Source of the DNA: Burkholderia contaminans
GTDB lineage: Bacteria > Pseudomonadota > Gammaproteobacteria > Burkholderiales > Burkholderiaceae
NCBI RefSeq assembly: GCF_029633825.1
Contig: NZ_CP090640.1
Coordinates: 2,790,001 to 2,854,000, forward strand
DNA length: 64,000 bases
Direction of reading: 5' to 3'
Shown here: piece after piece, positions 45,875 to 56,000 of the stretch
How the letters are laid out: each line of letters begins with the position of its first letter
How positions within the stretch are numbered: the first letter of the stretch is position 1
Notes under the pieces: generated by a model
Databases searched by the model: none
Told to the model about the DNA's origin: nothing
The model's input: only the letters and a program-made list of their open reading frames with translations
Position numbers and translations under genes: made by a program

Positions 45875-46747
45875 ATGATCCTGTTACGCATTGGTGCATC
45901 CTGCGCCGCGCTGTGCCTGGTGGCGGCCTGTACGTCGCCGTCGCTCGTCGAACGCGGTACCTACTACGCCGACACGAGCCTGCACGCGCGCGGCGCCGAT
46001 TCGCGGGTCCGCTTTCTCGTGATGCATTACACCGAAAGCGACGAGGCGAAATCGCTGCGCACGCTGACGGGCGATGCAGTCAGCGTGCATTACGTCATCC
46101 CGCCGCAGCCGCGCATCGAGCGCGGGATGCCGGTGGTCTACCAGCTCGTTCCGGAATCGAATCGCGCATGGCACGCGGGTGTCAGCGCGTGGCAGGGCAC
46201 GACCGAGCTGAATGCGGTGTCGATCGGCATCGAGAACGTGAACCGCGGGCCGCTCGATCCGCAAAACCGCACCTGGCAGCCCTATCCGCCCGAACAGGTC
46301 GCGGCGCTGACCCGACTGTCGAAGGATATCGTCGCGCGCTACGGGATTCCGCCCACGCGCGTGGTCGGGCACAGCGACATCGCGCCGCAACGCAAGATCG
46401 ATCCGGGGCCGCTGTTTCCGTGGCATGCGCTGGCCGAGGCCGGCGTCGGTGCGTGGCCGGACGAGGCGACCGTGACTGCGCGGCTCGGCGGTCGTGATCC
46501 GCATGCGCCGGTCGACGTGCGCGAACTGCAGCTCAAGCTCGCGCGCTACGGCTACGACGTGGCCACCGATGGCGTGCTCGACGCACGCACGCGACGCGTG
46601 TTCGCGGCGTTCCAGATGCATTTCAGGCCGTCCGACTATGCGGGCAACCCGGATGCCGAAACCGATGCGATTGCGCAGGCATTGCTCGACAAGTACTTCG
46701 CCGGCACGCAACCGGCGGACAACGCGTCCGCAGCGGGCGCGCCCTGA
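45875..46747 (+). CDS. N-acetylmuramoyl-L-alanine amidase lipoprotein (AmpD-like)
   Basis: 290 aa. A lipoprotein signal (IGASCAALCLVAAC, with Cys at the lipobox) puts it in the cell envelope. Amidase_2 domain: first His in VRFLVMHYTESD, then NVNRGPLDPQNRTWQPYPPE, and zinc ligands His and Asp in VVGHSDIAPQRKIDPGP. A C-terminal peptidoglycan-binding domain lies at about residues 215-270 (VRELQLKLARYGYDVATDGV). It cuts the amide between MurNAc and L-Ala during cell-wall turnover. ATG 45875 with GGAG upstream; the longer frame overlaps the rlmB 3' region and is rejected. Confidence 0.92.
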   Translation: MILLRIGASCAALCLVAACTSPSLVERGTYYADTSLHARGADSRVRFLVMHYTESDEAKSLRTLTGDAVSVHYVIPPQPRIERGMPVVYQLVPESNRAWHAGVSAWQGTTELNAVSIGIENVNRGPLDPQNRTWQPYPPEQVAALTRLSKDIVARYGIPPTRVVGHSDIAPQRKIDPGPLFPWHALAEAGVGAWPDEATVTARLGGRDPHAPVDVRELQLKLARYGYDVATDGVLDARTRRVFAAFQMHFRPSDYAGNPDAETDAIAQALLDKYFAGTQPADNASAAGAP

Positions 46748-46838
46748 ATCCGCGGTGCCCGGCACGCCGAAATGAGCGGGCCGTCATCCGAGTCCGGTAA
46801 ACTGGCGGTTTTCCGCAATCCCGCAGCATTACCACTCC

Positions 46839-47534
46839 ATGACTCAAGACGAACTCAAACGCCTCGTCGGCCAGGCCGCCGCTGATTACGTGATCCAGAA
46901 CGTGCCGGAAGGCGCCGTGATCGGTGTCGGCACCGGCTCGACCGCCAACTGCTTCATCGACGCGCTCGCCGTCGTCAAGGCGCGCTATCGCGGCGCCGTG
47001 TCGAGCTCCGTCGCCACGACCGAACGCCTGAAGTCGCACGGCATCAAGGTGTTCGACCTGAACGAGGTCGACTCGCTGCAGGTGTACGTCGACGGCGCCG
47101 ACGAGATCGACGCGAGCGGCGCGATGATCAAGGGCGGCGGCGGCGCGCTGACGCGCGAGAAGATCGTCGCGTCGGTGGCCGATACGTTCGTCTGCATCGC
47201 GGACGCCAGCAAGCGCGTGCCGGTGCTCGGCGCGTTCCCGCTGCCGATCGAAGTCGTGCCGATGGCGCGCACGGCGATCGGCCGGCGCGTGACCGCGCTC
47301 GGCGGTGTGCCGGTGCTGCGCGTGACGAAGGACGGTGCACCGTACATCACGGACAACGGCAACGAGATCATCGACGTGAAGGGCCTGCAGATCGCCGATC
47401 CGCGCGGTTTCGAAGCGCAGGTGAACGCATGGCCGGGCGTCGTGACGGTCGGCCTGTTCGCCGAGCGCGGTGCGAATCTGTGCTTGCTCGGCACGGAAAA
47501 CGGCGTTGAAACGATCGTGTATTCGGCCAATTGA
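46839..47534 (+). CDS. rpiA: Ribose-5-phosphate isomerase A
   Basis: 231 aa. Interconverts ribose 5-phosphate and ribulose 5-phosphate in the pentose phosphate pathway. Motifs: [51 protein letters not shown] (catalytic Asp and Glu/Lys region) and [20 protein letters not shown]. Full length for the family. The start ATG 46839 has no strong ribosome-binding site but begins the conserved protein ([12 protein letters not shown]). It stands alone and is followed by a clear terminator. Confidence 0.96.
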
Positions 47535-47608
47535 AAGATAAGACAAGCAGTCCGTAATGAAATGCCGCACGTCGTAATGGACTGAATGTTTAAATCTTGT
47601 GGAAATCG

Positions 47609-47648
47609 GGGCCCGGTAGGCGCAATGCGCTTCCCGGGCCTTATTTTT
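47609..47648 (+). terminator. rpiA terminator
   Basis: GGCCCGG (47610-47616), a loop of 17 bases, CCGGGCC (47634-47640), then TTATTTTT. Confidence 0.8.
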
Positions 47649-47813
47649 AGCCGTATAAATCACCCCGTCAAAAAGAGGGATAACCCTGTCAGGTGTTTAC
47701 CAGATAGCGAAATATCCTCGAACTCATCAACTTATAGATCATAAGAACAGTCGTAACCAGGGCCGGCGGAACTGCGGAGCAGGTGTTCGCAAATCGACGC
47801 ACGGGGAGGTGTC

Positions 47814-48530
47814 ATGGAGCAGGGCAAAGACCGGTCACTGGTCGCCAAAGTGATGGATGGGCTTGTCTCGGGTATCGTCGAGGACAAGTACGGCGGCATC
47901 TTGCCGCCGCAGGACGTGCTGTCGAAAGAGTTCGATGTGAGTCGCACCGTGATGCGGGAAGCGCTATCGATGTTGCTTGCACGCGACATGCTCGACGTGC
48001 GTCCGAAAGTCGGCACGCGCGTGCGGCCGATGCGCGACTGGCGGATGATCGACGAAGACGTGGTGAGCTGGCGATTCCGGGCGAAACCCGATCCGCAGTT
48101 CATGCGCGACGTCATCGAATTCCGGATGCTGATCGAACCGCGTGCGACCGCGCAGGCGGCGGTGCGTGCGACGGCTGCCGACATCGCTGGCATCCGCGAA
48201 GCGTTCGATGCGTTCAAGGTGCTGCAGCCGGGCGACGCCGGCTACGACACGGCGGACGAGTTGCTGCATACGCGGATCGTGCAGGCGAGCGGCAACCAGT
48301 TCTTCCAGCAGATGGCGGCGATCGTGCGCGGTGCAGTGCGTCTCGTGAATCCGCGTGTCGTGCAGAAGGAAGGTGCACACGACATCGTCGTGAAGGCGCA
48401 TGCACGTGTGGTCGACGCGATCGAGCGTCGCGATCCGCGCGAAGCCGAAGCCGCTTCGCTCGCGCTGATCGATTTCAGCGCCGACGAGATCTCGCGCGAT
48501 TTCTCCGTCGACGTGCCCATGCGCGCCTGA
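47814..48530 (+). CDS. GntR-family (FadR/FCD type) transcriptional regulator
   Basis: 238 aa. The N-terminal winged HTH is GLVSGIVEDKYGGILPPQDV, then LSKEFDVSRTVMREALSML. The C-terminal FCD domain has metal-binding His residues near LLHTRIVQASGNQFFQQM and KAHARVVDAIERRDPREAE. ATG 47814 has GGGGAGGTGTC upstream. It lies just before a Gfo/Idh/MocA oxidoreductase gene on the same strand (about 100 bp), so it may regulate sugar or sugar-acid use. The ligand is unknown. Confidence 0.9.
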   Translation: MEQGKDRSLVAKVMDGLVSGIVEDKYGGILPPQDVLSKEFDVSRTVMREALSMLLARDMLDVRPKVGTRVRPMRDWRMIDEDVVSWRFRAKPDPQFMRDVIEFRMLIEPRATAQAAVRATAADIAGIREAFDAFKVLQPGDAGYDTADELLHTRIVQASGNQFFQQMAAIVRGAVRLVNPRVVQKEGAHDIVVKAHARVVDAIERRDPREAEAASLALIDFSADEISRDFSVDVPMRA

Positions 48531-48631
48531 CGCTGCGCGAGTCGCTCATCCGTGTGCCGCCGGGCCGTTTATCATGACGGCCGGCCGGCAGCGTGCCGGC
48601 TACCGTCATACGACCGACACGGACGATCAGG

Positions 48632-49618
48632 ATGAACGACAACGACCAACGCACGGTGCGCTTCGGCATCATTGGCGCAGGCAGCATCGCGCGCCGTTTC
48701 GCACAAAGCCTCGCGCACGTGCCGGGCGCCACGCTCGCCGGTGCCTGGGCCCGCCGCGCCGATGCCGCGGCAGACTTTTGCGAAGCGTACGGCGGTACGC
48801 CTGCCGCAAGCCTCGACGCACTCCTCGCGAGCGATATCGACGCGATCTACATCGCGACGCTCCATGACAGTCACGCGCAGTACACGCTGGCCGCGCTTGC
48901 TGCCGGCAAGGCCGTGCTGTGCGAAAAGCCTGCGACGCTGAACACGGCGCAGCTCGACACCGTGCTGCGTGCGGCACGCGACGCCGGGCGGCTTTTCATG
49001 GAGGCGATGAAGCCGCCGTTCTTCCCGCTGTACCGTCAGTTGCGCGCGCATCTGCATGACGATCCGATCGGCGAGATCCGGCTCGTGCGGGCAGGGTGCG
49101 CGTCGTCGTCGGTACCGGACGACCATTCCGTCTATCGCCTCGATCGCGCGGGCGGCGCACTGCTCGATATCGGGATCTACGAGGCGTTTCTCGCGGTCGA
49201 CTGGCTCGGCGCGGCGCTCGACGTGCAGACGCTCGGCCGCGTCGGGGCAACGGGCGTCGACCTGTTCGCGAGCCTGAACAGCGTGCACGCGAACGGCGGG
49301 ATCGCGCAGATTTTTTGCGGGCTCGACGTGATGGGCCGCGGCGACGCGTTGATCGCTGCGCCCGGCGGCCACGTGACGATTCACGAGAAGTGGTGGAACC
49401 CGGCGCGCGCGACGATCCGGTATGCGGATGGGCGCACCGTCGAACTCGACGCACCGGTCGACGGCGGCGGGCTGAACTACGAGACCGCTCACTTCTGCGA
49501 CCTGCTGCGCGCGGGCAAGATCGAAAGCCCGATCATGACGCACGACCATTCGCGGCAGATGATCGCGATGACCGATGCCGCGCGAGCGGCGCTCGGCGTG
49601 CGTTATTCGGGCGAGTAA
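48632..49618 (+). CDS. Gfo/Idh/MocA-family oxidoreductase
   Basis: 328 aa. NAD(P)-binding Rossmann motif RFGIIGAGSIARRFAQSLAH at the N-terminus. Then VLCEKPATLNTAQLDTVLRA has the conserved E-K-P, and GGALLDIGIYEAFLAVDWLG has the D-x-G-x-Y/H region. It oxidises or reduces a sugar or polyol; the substrate cannot be told. ATG 48632 begins the conserved fold; the longer frame is rejected. It may be controlled by the GntR protein encoded upstream. Confidence 0.9.
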   Translation: MNDNDQRTVRFGIIGAGSIARRFAQSLAHVPGATLAGAWARRADAAADFCEAYGGTPAASLDALLASDIDAIYIATLHDSHAQYTLAALAAGKAVLCEKPATLNTAQLDTVLRAARDAGRLFMEAMKPPFFPLYRQLRAHLHDDPIGEIRLVRAGCASSSVPDDHSVYRLDRAGGALLDIGIYEAFLAVDWLGAALDVQTLGRVGATGVDLFASLNSVHANGGIAQIFCGLDVMGRGDALIAAPGGHVTIHEKWWNPARATIRYADGRTVELDAPVDGGGLNYETAHFCDLLRAGKIESPIMTHDHSRQMIAMTDAARAALGVRYSGE

Positions 49619-49670
49619 GCGGGAGGGCGGGAGCCGGACACGCGCGAGTGGCCCCGCGGACGGCGTGCGC

Positions 49671-50363
49671 TCAGTGCCGCGTGGGCAGCGACAGGCGTTT
49701 TTCGTACCAGCGCTGCACCCATTCGAGGACCTGGCACAGGATCCAGTACACGGCGGCGGCGGCCAGGTAGAGCGGCAGCGGCTGATAGGTCGCCGCGATC
49801 ACTTCCTGCGCGCTGCGCAGCAGTTCGGTCACGGTGATCACGGACACGAGCGACGTGTCCTTGATCAGGCTGATCAGGCTGTTCGACAGGCTGGGCACCG
49901 CGATGCGCAGCGCCTGCGGGCCGATTACATAGCGCAGCGTCTGCCCCCACGACAGCCCGAGGCTGTACGCGGCGAGCCACTGGCCGCGCGCGATCCCGTT
50001 GATCGCGCCGCGCATGCTTTCCGACATGTAAGCCGCGACGTTCGCAGACAGCGCGATGACGCCGGCGGGCGTCGGATCGAGCGAGATGCCGAGGCTCGGC
50101 AGCCCGTAGTAGATGACGAAGATCTGCACGAGCAGCGGCGTGCCGCGCATCAGGCTCACGTACGCGCGTGCCAGCCACGCGAGCGCGTTGACCCAGATGC
50201 GTTCGAAGCCGTCGAGCGCTTCGCTTTGCCGGATGCCCATCATCGCGAGCACGACGGCGCCAAGCAGGCCGAACACCATCGACAGCACGGCGAACTTGAC
50301 GGTCAGTACGGCACCCTGGGCGAGCACCGGCAGCGATTGGACGAGCAGGGACGTTGTCGACAT
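49671..50363 (-). CDS. Polar amino acid ABC transporter permease (probably cystine)
   Basis: 230 aa, HisM/GlnP-type permease with about five membrane segments. The EAA loop is LGLSWGQTLRYVIGPQALRI near residue 140, and the N-terminal TM begins LTVKFAVLSMVFGLLGAVVL. It lies 120 bp downstream of a matching binding-protein gene on the same strand. No ATP-binding subunit gene is found in the window, so the ATPase must be encoded elsewhere. Cystine as substrate is inferred from the type of binding protein. Confidence 0.92.
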   Translation of the reverse strand: MSTTSLLVQSLPVLAQGAVLTVKFAVLSMVFGLLGAVVLAMMGIRQSEALDGFERIWVNALAWLARAYVSLMRGTPLLVQIFVIYYGLPSLGISLDPTPAGVIALSANVAAYMSESMRGAINGIARGQWLAAYSLGLSWGQTLRYVIGPQALRIAVPSLSNSLISLIKDTSLVSVITVTELLRSAQEVIAATYQPLPLYLAAAAVYWILCQVLEWVQRWYEKRLSLPTRH

Positions 50364-50485
50364 GGAATACGAAGCGAATGCGTGCGCGAAAGCGCAATCA
50401 TAAACCGGACCGATAAAACAAAGGGCGGCATCGTTGCGGATGCCGCCCTTTCCGGCCCGCCGTCAGGCGGGAAATGCAGGCGTGC

Positions 50486-51280
50486 TTACTTGATCGGCTT
50501 CGTCACGTCGATGCCGAACCACTTGTCCGAGATCTTCGTGAAGGTGCCGTCGGCCTCGAGTTGCGCCATCGCATCGTCGATCGCTTTCTGGAACTTCGGG
50601 TTGCCCTTCTTGAACGGGATGCCCGACGGGTTCGCCGAACCGACGTTCGCGCCCGGGCGCAGCGGCAGTTGCGAGTTCTTCGTCAGGTACGCGAGCATCA
50701 GGCGGTCGTTGAGCGCCGCGTCGAGACGGCCGGCCGCGAGATCGCGCAGGTACTCGGGCGCGCCAGGGTACGTCTTCACGTCGATGCCCGGTACCGACTT
50801 CGCCATGTCCATATAGTTCGTGCCGAGCGCGACGCCGAGCTTCTTGCCTTTCAGGTCTTCAAGCGACTTGAAGTCACGCGTGTCATCCTTGCGCTGGATC
50901 AGTTGCGCGGACGAGTACGTGTACGCCGGCGAGAAGTCGAGCGTTTCCTTGCGCTTGTCGGTGATGCCGACCTGGTTGGCGATCACGTCGAACTTGCCGG
51001 CCTGCAGGCCCGCGATGATGCCGCTCCATTCGGTCGTCACGAATTCGGCCTTCACGCCGAGCTTCGCGGCCACGGCCTTCGCGATGTCGACGTCGAAGCC
51101 GACGAGTTCGCCTTGCGGGTTCTTCGAGTTGAACGGCGGGAACGTGCCTTCGAGGCCGACTCGCAGCGTGCCGCGTTGTTTCACCTGGTCGAGGAGGTCG
51201 GCCGCATGCGCGGTGGCGGCGGCGAACGACGTGCCGATCAGGCCGGCAACCAGCAGCTTCTTCAGCAGCGCAATCTTCAT
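50486..51280 (-). CDS. Polar amino acid (cystine-like) ABC transporter substrate-binding protein
   Basis: 264 aa. Signal peptide KIALLKKLLVAGLIGTSFAA, with cleavage after AHA. The SBP_bac_3 fold follows: LLDQVKQRGTLRVGLEGTFP, FDVDIAKAVAAKLGVKAEFV, then FKSLEDLKGKKLGVALGTNY. It resembles TcyA/FliY-type cystine binders. ATG 51280 is the natural start; the longer frame covers the leader. It is followed on the same strand by the permease gene, so the two are co-transcribed. Confidence 0.92.
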   Translation of the reverse strand: MKIALLKKLLVAGLIGTSFAAATAHAADLLDQVKQRGTLRVGLEGTFPPFNSKNPQGELVGFDVDIAKAVAAKLGVKAEFVTTEWSGIIAGLQAGKFDVIANQVGITDKRKETLDFSPAYTYSSAQLIQRKDDTRDFKSLEDLKGKKLGVALGTNYMDMAKSVPGIDVKTYPGAPEYLRDLAAGRLDAALNDRLMLAYLTKNSQLPLRPGANVGSANPSGIPFKKGNPKFQKAIDDAMAQLEADGTFTKISDKWFGIDVTKPIK

Positions 51281-51379
51281 CGTGTGTTTCCTTGCCCTGT
51301 CCGGGTTATTGATTCTGATAACGGGCCGATGATAGCAAAAATGCAATCGACCAATAAATAGCGTTTGTTTATGCCTATA

Positions 51380-52417
51380 TTACGCGGTGCGGTCGCGGGC
51401 GACGGCCTTCACGCATTCCGCGACGAGCGCGGGGCCACGGTAGATGAACCCCGTGTAGAGCTGCACCAGCGCCGCGCCGGCCGCGAGCTTCGCCCGGGCA
51501 TCCTCGCCCGAGAAAATGCCGCCGACGCCGATGATCGGCACTTCGCTGCCGACTTCGGCGTGCAGCTTGCGGATCACTTCGTTCGACGCATCGAACACGG
51601 GGCGGCCCGACAGGCCGCCGGCTTCGTCAGCATGCGGCAGTCCCTGGACGGCCGCGCGCGACAGCGTCGTGTTGGTGGCAATGACCGCCTCGATCTTGTG
51701 GCGCAGCAGCGTGTCGCCGATTTCCTTGACCTGTTCGTCGTCGAGATCGGGTGCGATTTTCAGCGCGAGCGGCACGAGCTTGCCGTGCAGGTCGGCGAGG
51801 CGTTGCTGCTTGTCCTTCAGCGCCGCGAGCAGCGCGTCGAGTTCGCCCGCACCCTGCAGCTGGCGCAGGTTCTTCGTGTTCGGCGACGAGATGTTGATCG
51901 TCACGTAGCTCGCGAACGGGTACACGCGTTCGAGGCAGTACAGGTAATCCTCGGCGGCGCGCTCGATCGGCGTATCGGCGTTCTTGCCGATATTCAGGCC
52001 GAGGATGCCGCGATAGCGGGCAGCCTGGACGTTCTTCACGAACTGGTCGACGCCGTGGTTGTTGAAGCCCATCCGGTTGATCAGTGCTTCGGCCTGCGGC
52101 AGGCGGAACATGCGCGGGCGCGGGTTGCCGGGCTGCGGGCGCGGCGTGACCGTACCGACCTCGATGAAGCCGAAGCCGAGCGCCGCAAGGCCGTCGATGG
52201 CCGCGCCGTCCTTGTCGAGGCCGGCCGCGAGGCCGACCGGGTTGCGGAACGTGAGCCCCATCACGGTGCGCGGTGCGTCGGGCACGCGGGCCGACAGCGC
52301 GCAGGCAAGGCCCGTGCGGCCGGCCGCGCCGAGCGCGCGCAGCGTGAGGTGGTGAGCGTCTTCCGCATCCATCTTGAACAGGGATGCGCGGGCCAGCGGA
52401 TAGAGGGAACTGAACAC
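51380..52417 (-). CDS. pyrD: Dihydroorotate dehydrogenase (quinone), class 2
   Basis: 345 aa. Oxidises dihydroorotate to orotate with FMN and passes electrons to quinone in the inner membrane (pyrimidine synthesis). The N-terminal membrane-associated helix is [20 protein letters not shown]. Motifs: [37 protein letters not shown] (catalytic Ser region), [18 protein letters not shown] and [20 protein letters not shown]. The start is GTG 52417, which gives the protein length normal for the genus; a TTG 11 codons earlier is possible. Confidence 0.95.
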   Translation of the reverse strand: MFSSLYPLARASLFKMDAEDAHHLTLRALGAAGRTGLACALSARVPDAPRTVMGLTFRNPVGLAAGLDKDGAAIDGLAALGFGFIEVGTVTPRPQPGNPRPRMFRLPQAEALINRMGFNNHGVDQFVKNVQAARYRGILGLNIGKNADTPIERAAEDYLYCLERVYPFASYVTINISSPNTKNLRQLQGAGELDALLAALKDKQQRLADLHGKLVPLALKIAPDLDDEQVKEIGDTLLRHKIEAVIATNTTLSRAAVQGLPHADEAGGLSGRPVFDASNEVIRKLHAEVGSEVPIIGVGGIFSGEDARAKLAAGAALVQLYTGFIYRGPALVAECVKAVARDRTA

Positions 52418-52517
52418 GGGAATAGGGCGGACAGCCGGAATGAATGACAACCCGCTATTTTACCGGGAGTTGGGCGGCAGGGGCACGCTTCGCTTCGTCA
52501 CCCCCGCGGGGCGTGCG

Positions 52518-53348
52518 TCAGCCCGAGCCGGAATGCCCGCCCGGCAACGGCGCACGGGCCAGCGCCGCGTCGACGGGCGGCAGGTCGATCCGTTCCGGAT
52601 CGAGTATCTTCCAGCGGCCGTCGATCAGCCCTTCGAGCGGGTGGAAGTTCGCCTTGTAGGCCATCTTCGGACTCTCGCGGATCCAGTAGCCGAGGTACAC
52701 GTAGGGCAGGCCGAGGCTTTTCGCCTGCTCGATCTGCCACAGGATGTTGTAGGTGCCGTAGCTCGTGTGCTGGTCGTCGGGCTCGAAGAACGTATAGACG
52801 GACGACAGCCCGTCGCCGAGGATGTCGATCATGCTGACCATGCGCAGCTTCCCGGGCTCGCCGCCCGGGGCGTCGAGGTCGCGGAATTCGACGAGGCGCG
52901 AGTTGATCCGGCTCTGCAGCAGGAATTGCTCGTACTGGTCGCGGCTGTCGCGATCCATGCCGCCGCCCGCGTGGCGCGCGGACTGGTAGCGCATGTAGAG
53001 CGCGTAGTGCTCTTCGTCGTAGTGCAGCGGCGAAACCGTCGCGACGAGCGAGCGGTGCCGCTTCCACATCCGGCGCTGCGTGCGCGACGGCGCGAATGCG
53101 TCGACGGGGACGCGCACCGGCACGCAGGCTCGGCAGCCGTCGCAGTACGGGCGATACGTGAAGACGCCCGAGCGCCGGAAGCCGGCCTTCACGAGCTCGG
53201 TGTAGATGTCGGAGTTGATCAGGTGGCTCGGCGTCGCGACTTGCGAGCGCGCGACGCGGCCGTCCAGATAGCTGCACGGATAGGGCGCCGTTGCATAGAA
53301 TTGCAGCGCCGAAAGCGGTGAAAGCGGCAGCTCAGTCGGGTGAGTCAT
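52518..53348 (-). CDS. bpt: Aspartate/glutamate leucyltransferase (Bpt)
   Basis: 276 aa. Adds leucine to N-terminal Asp or Glu of proteins, marking them for ClpAP (N-degron pathway). N-terminal Cys cluster: [20 protein letters not shown]. Then [20 protein letters not shown], and the acetyltransferase-like core [20 protein letters not shown] and [20 protein letters not shown]. It is followed by aat, the partner L/F-transferase, a common pair in Burkholderia. ATG 53348 is the conserved start. Confidence 0.94.
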   Translation of the reverse strand: MTHPTELPLSPLSALQFYATAPYPCSYLDGRVARSQVATPSHLINSDIYTELVKAGFRRSGVFTYRPYCDGCRACVPVRVPVDAFAPSRTQRRMWKRHRSLVATVSPLHYDEEHYALYMRYQSARHAGGGMDRDSRDQYEQFLLQSRINSRLVEFRDLDAPGGEPGKLRMVSMIDILGDGLSSVYTFFEPDDQHTSYGTYNILWQIEQAKSLGLPYVYLGYWIRESPKMAYKANFHPLEGLIDGRWKILDPERIDLPPVDAALARAPLPGGHSGSG

Positions 53349-53381
53349 GGGCAGCTCTCGTTGCAGGGAGGGAGTGCCGCG

Positions 53382-54146
53382 CTAGCGCTCGATTCCGGAG
53401 GGGGCCGCCGTTCCGGCGCGGCTCGTCAGCGCGGCGAGCACGCGCTTGTCGAACTGCCACGGAATCGGCGGTTCGGCTACCGCGCTGCGCACGTGAGCGA
53501 CAAAGGCCTTGCGTGCGATCTCGCGGCCGCCGAGCGACGCTAGATGCGACGTATTCTGCTGGCAGTCTATCATTTCCAGCCCCTGCTCGCGAAGGTGGGC
53601 GACGAGCGTGGCCAGCGCGATTTTCGACGCATCGGTCGCGTCCGCATACATCGATTCGCCGAAAAACATCCGCCCGAACGACACGCCGTACAGGCCGCCG
53701 ACGCGCCGCCCGTCGTGCCAAGTCTCGATGCTGTGCGCGTTGCCGGAGCGGTAGAGCGACGTGTACGCGTCGATGATTTCGGCCGTGATCCACGTGCCGC
53801 GCTGCCCGCGCCGCGGCGCCTGCGCGCACGCGCGCATGACACCCGGAAAGTCGTGGTCGACGCGCACTTCCCATTCGGGCTCGCGCAGCACGCGCTTCAG
53901 CGTCTTGCGCAGCGAAGGCGATACCTTGAATTCCGCCGGCACGAGGATCATGCGCGGGTCGGGGCTCCACCACAGCACGGGCTGGCCGTCCGAATACCAC
54001 GGGAAGATGCCGCGCAGGTATGCGTCGATGAGGCGCGATGGCAGCAGGTCGGCACTCGCGGCGAGCAGCCCCGGCGCGCCGGTCGCGGGACCGAGCGCGC
54101 GCTCGATGGGCGGAAACGGATCGTCCGGGCCGAGCCAGGGGACCAT
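53382..54146 (-). CDS. aat: Leucyl/phenylalanyl-tRNA-protein transferase (Aat)
   Basis: 254 aa. Adds Leu or Phe to N-terminal Arg or Lys of proteins. Motifs: [20 protein letters not shown] (the Y-G-I-F-P-W-box), [32 protein letters not shown], and [23 protein letters not shown] 54146 begins [13 protein letters not shown]; the much longer frame upstream is a shadow of the NUDIX gene. It overlaps nothing and lies 33 bp before bpt, so both are probably co-transcribed. Confidence 0.95.
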   Translation of the reverse strand: MVPWLGPDDPFPPIERALGPATGAPGLLAASADLLPSRLIDAYLRGIFPWYSDGQPVLWWSPDPRMILVPAEFKVSPSLRKTLKRVLREPEWEVRVDHDFPGVMRACAQAPRRGQRGTWITAEIIDAYTSLYRSGNAHSIETWHDGRRVGGLYGVSFGRMFFGESMYADATDASKIALATLVAHLREQGLEMIDCQQNTSHLASLGGREIARKAFVAHVRSAVAEPPIPWQFDKRVLAALTSRAGTAAPSGIER

Positions 54147-54157
54147 GGGGCGGGGGC

Positions 54158-54703
54158 TCAGCCGTTGCGCAGCGAGCGGAAGATATCGCCGGTGTGCACG
54201 CCGTAGTCGCCCGTGGCGCGATCGGCGAAGAAGAATCGCAGGGTCTGGCTGACGGTCGGGAACGCGATTTCGTCCCACGGGATGTCGGCTTCGTCGAACA
54301 GCTTCACTTCGAGGCTTTCCTCGCCGGCCTCGAACGCCGGATCGGTGAGCCGCGCGAGGTAGAACAGGTGGACCTGGTGCACGTGCGGCACGTTGAGCAG
54401 CGTGAACAGGTTCTGCACCTCGACGCGCGCGCCGGCTTCCTCGAGCGTCTCGCGTGCGGCGGCTTCGGCCGTCGTCTCGCCCATTTCCATGAAGCCGGCG
54501 GGCAGCGTCCAGAACCCGTAGCGCGGTTCGATCGCGCGGCGGCACAGCAGGATCTGGTCGCCCCAGACCGGGACCGTGCCGACGACGTTGCGCGGATTCT
54601 GGTAGTGGATCGTGCCGCAGTGATCGCAGACGAAGCGCTCGCGGTTGTCGCCCTGAGGAATGCGCGCGATGACTTCGTGACCGCAGACGGAGCAGAATTT
54701 CAT
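54158..54703 (-). CDS. NUDIX hydrolase with zinc ribbon (NudC-like)
   Basis: 181 aa. An N-terminal zinc ribbon with two Cys pairs: [18 protein letters not shown] and [16 protein letters not shown]. The Nudix box is [23 protein letters not shown] (shortened: GxxxxE, then RETxEEAG). It hydrolyses nucleoside diphosphate derivatives; the short length and zinc ribbon suggest NADH-pyrophosphatase-like or ADP-ribose activity. ATG 54703 is the conserved start. It lies 11 bp upstream of aat on the same strand, forming a NUDIX-aat-bpt operon. Confidence 0.92.
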   Translation of the reverse strand: MKFCSVCGHEVIARIPQGDNRERFVCDHCGTIHYQNPRNVVGTVPVWGDQILLCRRAIEPRYGFWTLPAGFMEMGETTAEAAARETLEEAGARVEVQNLFTLLNVPHVHQVHLFYLARLTDPAFEAGEESLEVKLFDEADIPWDEIAFPTVSQTLRFFFADRATGDYGVHTGDIFRSLRNG

Positions 54704-54819
54704 GTCGAGTGGAAGGGACGAGGTGATGCGAGTGTATCACCGGGGCGCGGCATTCTTGAACGCCTGCGCGTGCAGGCCGCGTGTCGCGCGAAGCAGGGAG
54801 GGATGTGCGGCGGGAAAAC

Positions 54820-54848
54820 AAAAAGCCCGGCGCTGGGCCGGGCTTTTT
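54820..54848. terminator. Terminator 3' of initiator tRNA-Met
   Basis: AAAAAGCCCGGC, loop GCTG, GCCGGGCTTTTT. It works in either direction and lies just 3' of the minus-strand tRNA. Confidence 0.85.
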
Positions 54849-54864
54849 GCATCATTCTGGACGT

Positions 54865-54941
<77 letters not shown>

Positions 54942-55138
54942 TCCGTCGAAGAAATGAATTATAAGGAGTAACCCGAATGCGTGCAAGCGTTTTCTGACAA
55001 TTTCTTGTCGCTGCTTGTGGGGCCGGTACGGCAGGTGCGTGCGCTAGAATCGAGCGGTTTGTTTCGTTTCTTCGCCAGCGGGGCCGTGCGGGATCGCTTC
55101 GGCGCTGTTGCCGCTCTCATTACTGTATCGACGGATTC

Positions 55139-55636
55139 ATGGACATCGCTCACGATCTGCAATCGATCGGCGCGCAGGAACAGGCGCTTGTATTTCCCCA
55201 TTTCGACCCGGCCCGTGCGTGGGCACTCGGGAACCGGATGCACGCGCTCGCGACGTCGCGCGGCCATGCGATCGCGATCGACATCGTCACGTTCGGCCAG
55301 CCGCTGTTCTATGCGGCGCTTGCTGGCGCCACGCCCGACAATGCCGACTGGGTACGCCGCAAGCGCAACGTCGTCGCGCATTTCCGCCGCAGCTCGTACG
55401 CCATCGGCCTGCGCATGCAGCAGGCCGGCGCGACGCTCGTCGACAAGCACGGGCTGCCGATCGCCGAATATTCGCCTCACGGCGGCTCGTTTCCGCTGAC
55501 AGTCGCCGGTGCCGGCGTGATCGGCTCGATCACTGCGTCGGGGCTGCCGCAGCGCGCGGACCACGAATTCGTCGTCGAGGCGCTGTGTGCCGAGCTCGGC
55601 CACGACTACGCCGTGCTGGCCCTCGCCAGGAGCTGA
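55139..55636 (+). CDS. UPF0303/GlcG-HbpS-like heme-binding family protein
   Basis: 165 aa. Matches the UPF0303 branch of the GlcG/HbpS fold: [60 protein letters not shown] and [20 protein letters not shown]. No signal peptide, so cytoplasmic. The biochemical role is not established; relatives bind heme or cofactors. It ends 3 bp before the SMR gene, so the two form a transcript unit. ATG 55139 begins the conserved domain. Confidence 0.9.
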   Translation: MDIAHDLQSIGAQEQALVFPHFDPARAWALGNRMHALATSRGHAIAIDIVTFGQPLFYAALAGATPDNADWVRRKRNVVAHFRRSSYAIGLRMQQAGATLVDKHGLPIAEYSPHGGSFPLTVAGAGVIGSITASGLPQRADHEFVVEALCAELGHDYAVLALARS

Positions 55637-55639
55637 GCG

Positions 55640-55978
55640 ATGCAACTGCCCGGTTACGCATGGCTCGCGATCGCGATCGTTGCGGAAGTGATCGGCACGT
55701 CGGCGCTGCGCGCGGCGGACGGTTTCACGCGCCTCTGGCCGTCGTTGCTGGTCGTCGCCGGCTACGGTATCGCGTTCTACTGCCTGTCGATCACGTTGCG
55801 CACGATGCCCGTCGGCATCATCTATGCAGTCTGGTCGGGCGCCGGCATCGTGCTGATCACGCTCGTTGCGATGCTGCTCTATCGCCAGGTGCCGGACCTG
55901 CCGGCCGTGATCGGCCTTGGCCTGATCATCGCCGGCGTCGTGGTGTTGAACCTGTTCTCGAAGATGCAGGCGCACTGA
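55640..55978 (+). CDS. Small multidrug resistance (SMR) efflux protein, EmrE/QacE type
   Basis: 112 aa with four membrane helices. The essential membrane Glu16 (YAWLAIAIVAEVIGTSALRA) is the equivalent of EmrE Glu14. The G-x-G region in helix 3 is PVGIIYAVWSGAGIVLITLV, and helix 4 is VIGLGLIIAGVVVLNLF. It exports cationic drugs or small metabolites by proton antiport. The gene follows the UPF0303 gene after 3 bp. Substrate range unknown. Confidence 0.93.
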   Translation: MQLPGYAWLAIAIVAEVIGTSALRAADGFTRLWPSLLVVAGYGIAFYCLSITLRTMPVGIIYAVWSGAGIVLITLVAMLLYRQVPDLPAVIGLGLIIAGVVVLNLFSKMQAH

Positions 55979-56000
55979 GCGTGCGACTGCCATTTGCCGG

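Noticed and set aside
48574..48867. 97-aa plus-strand frame before the oxidoreductase
   Set aside because: Overlaps the oxidoreductase gene in another frame; Arg-rich shadow.
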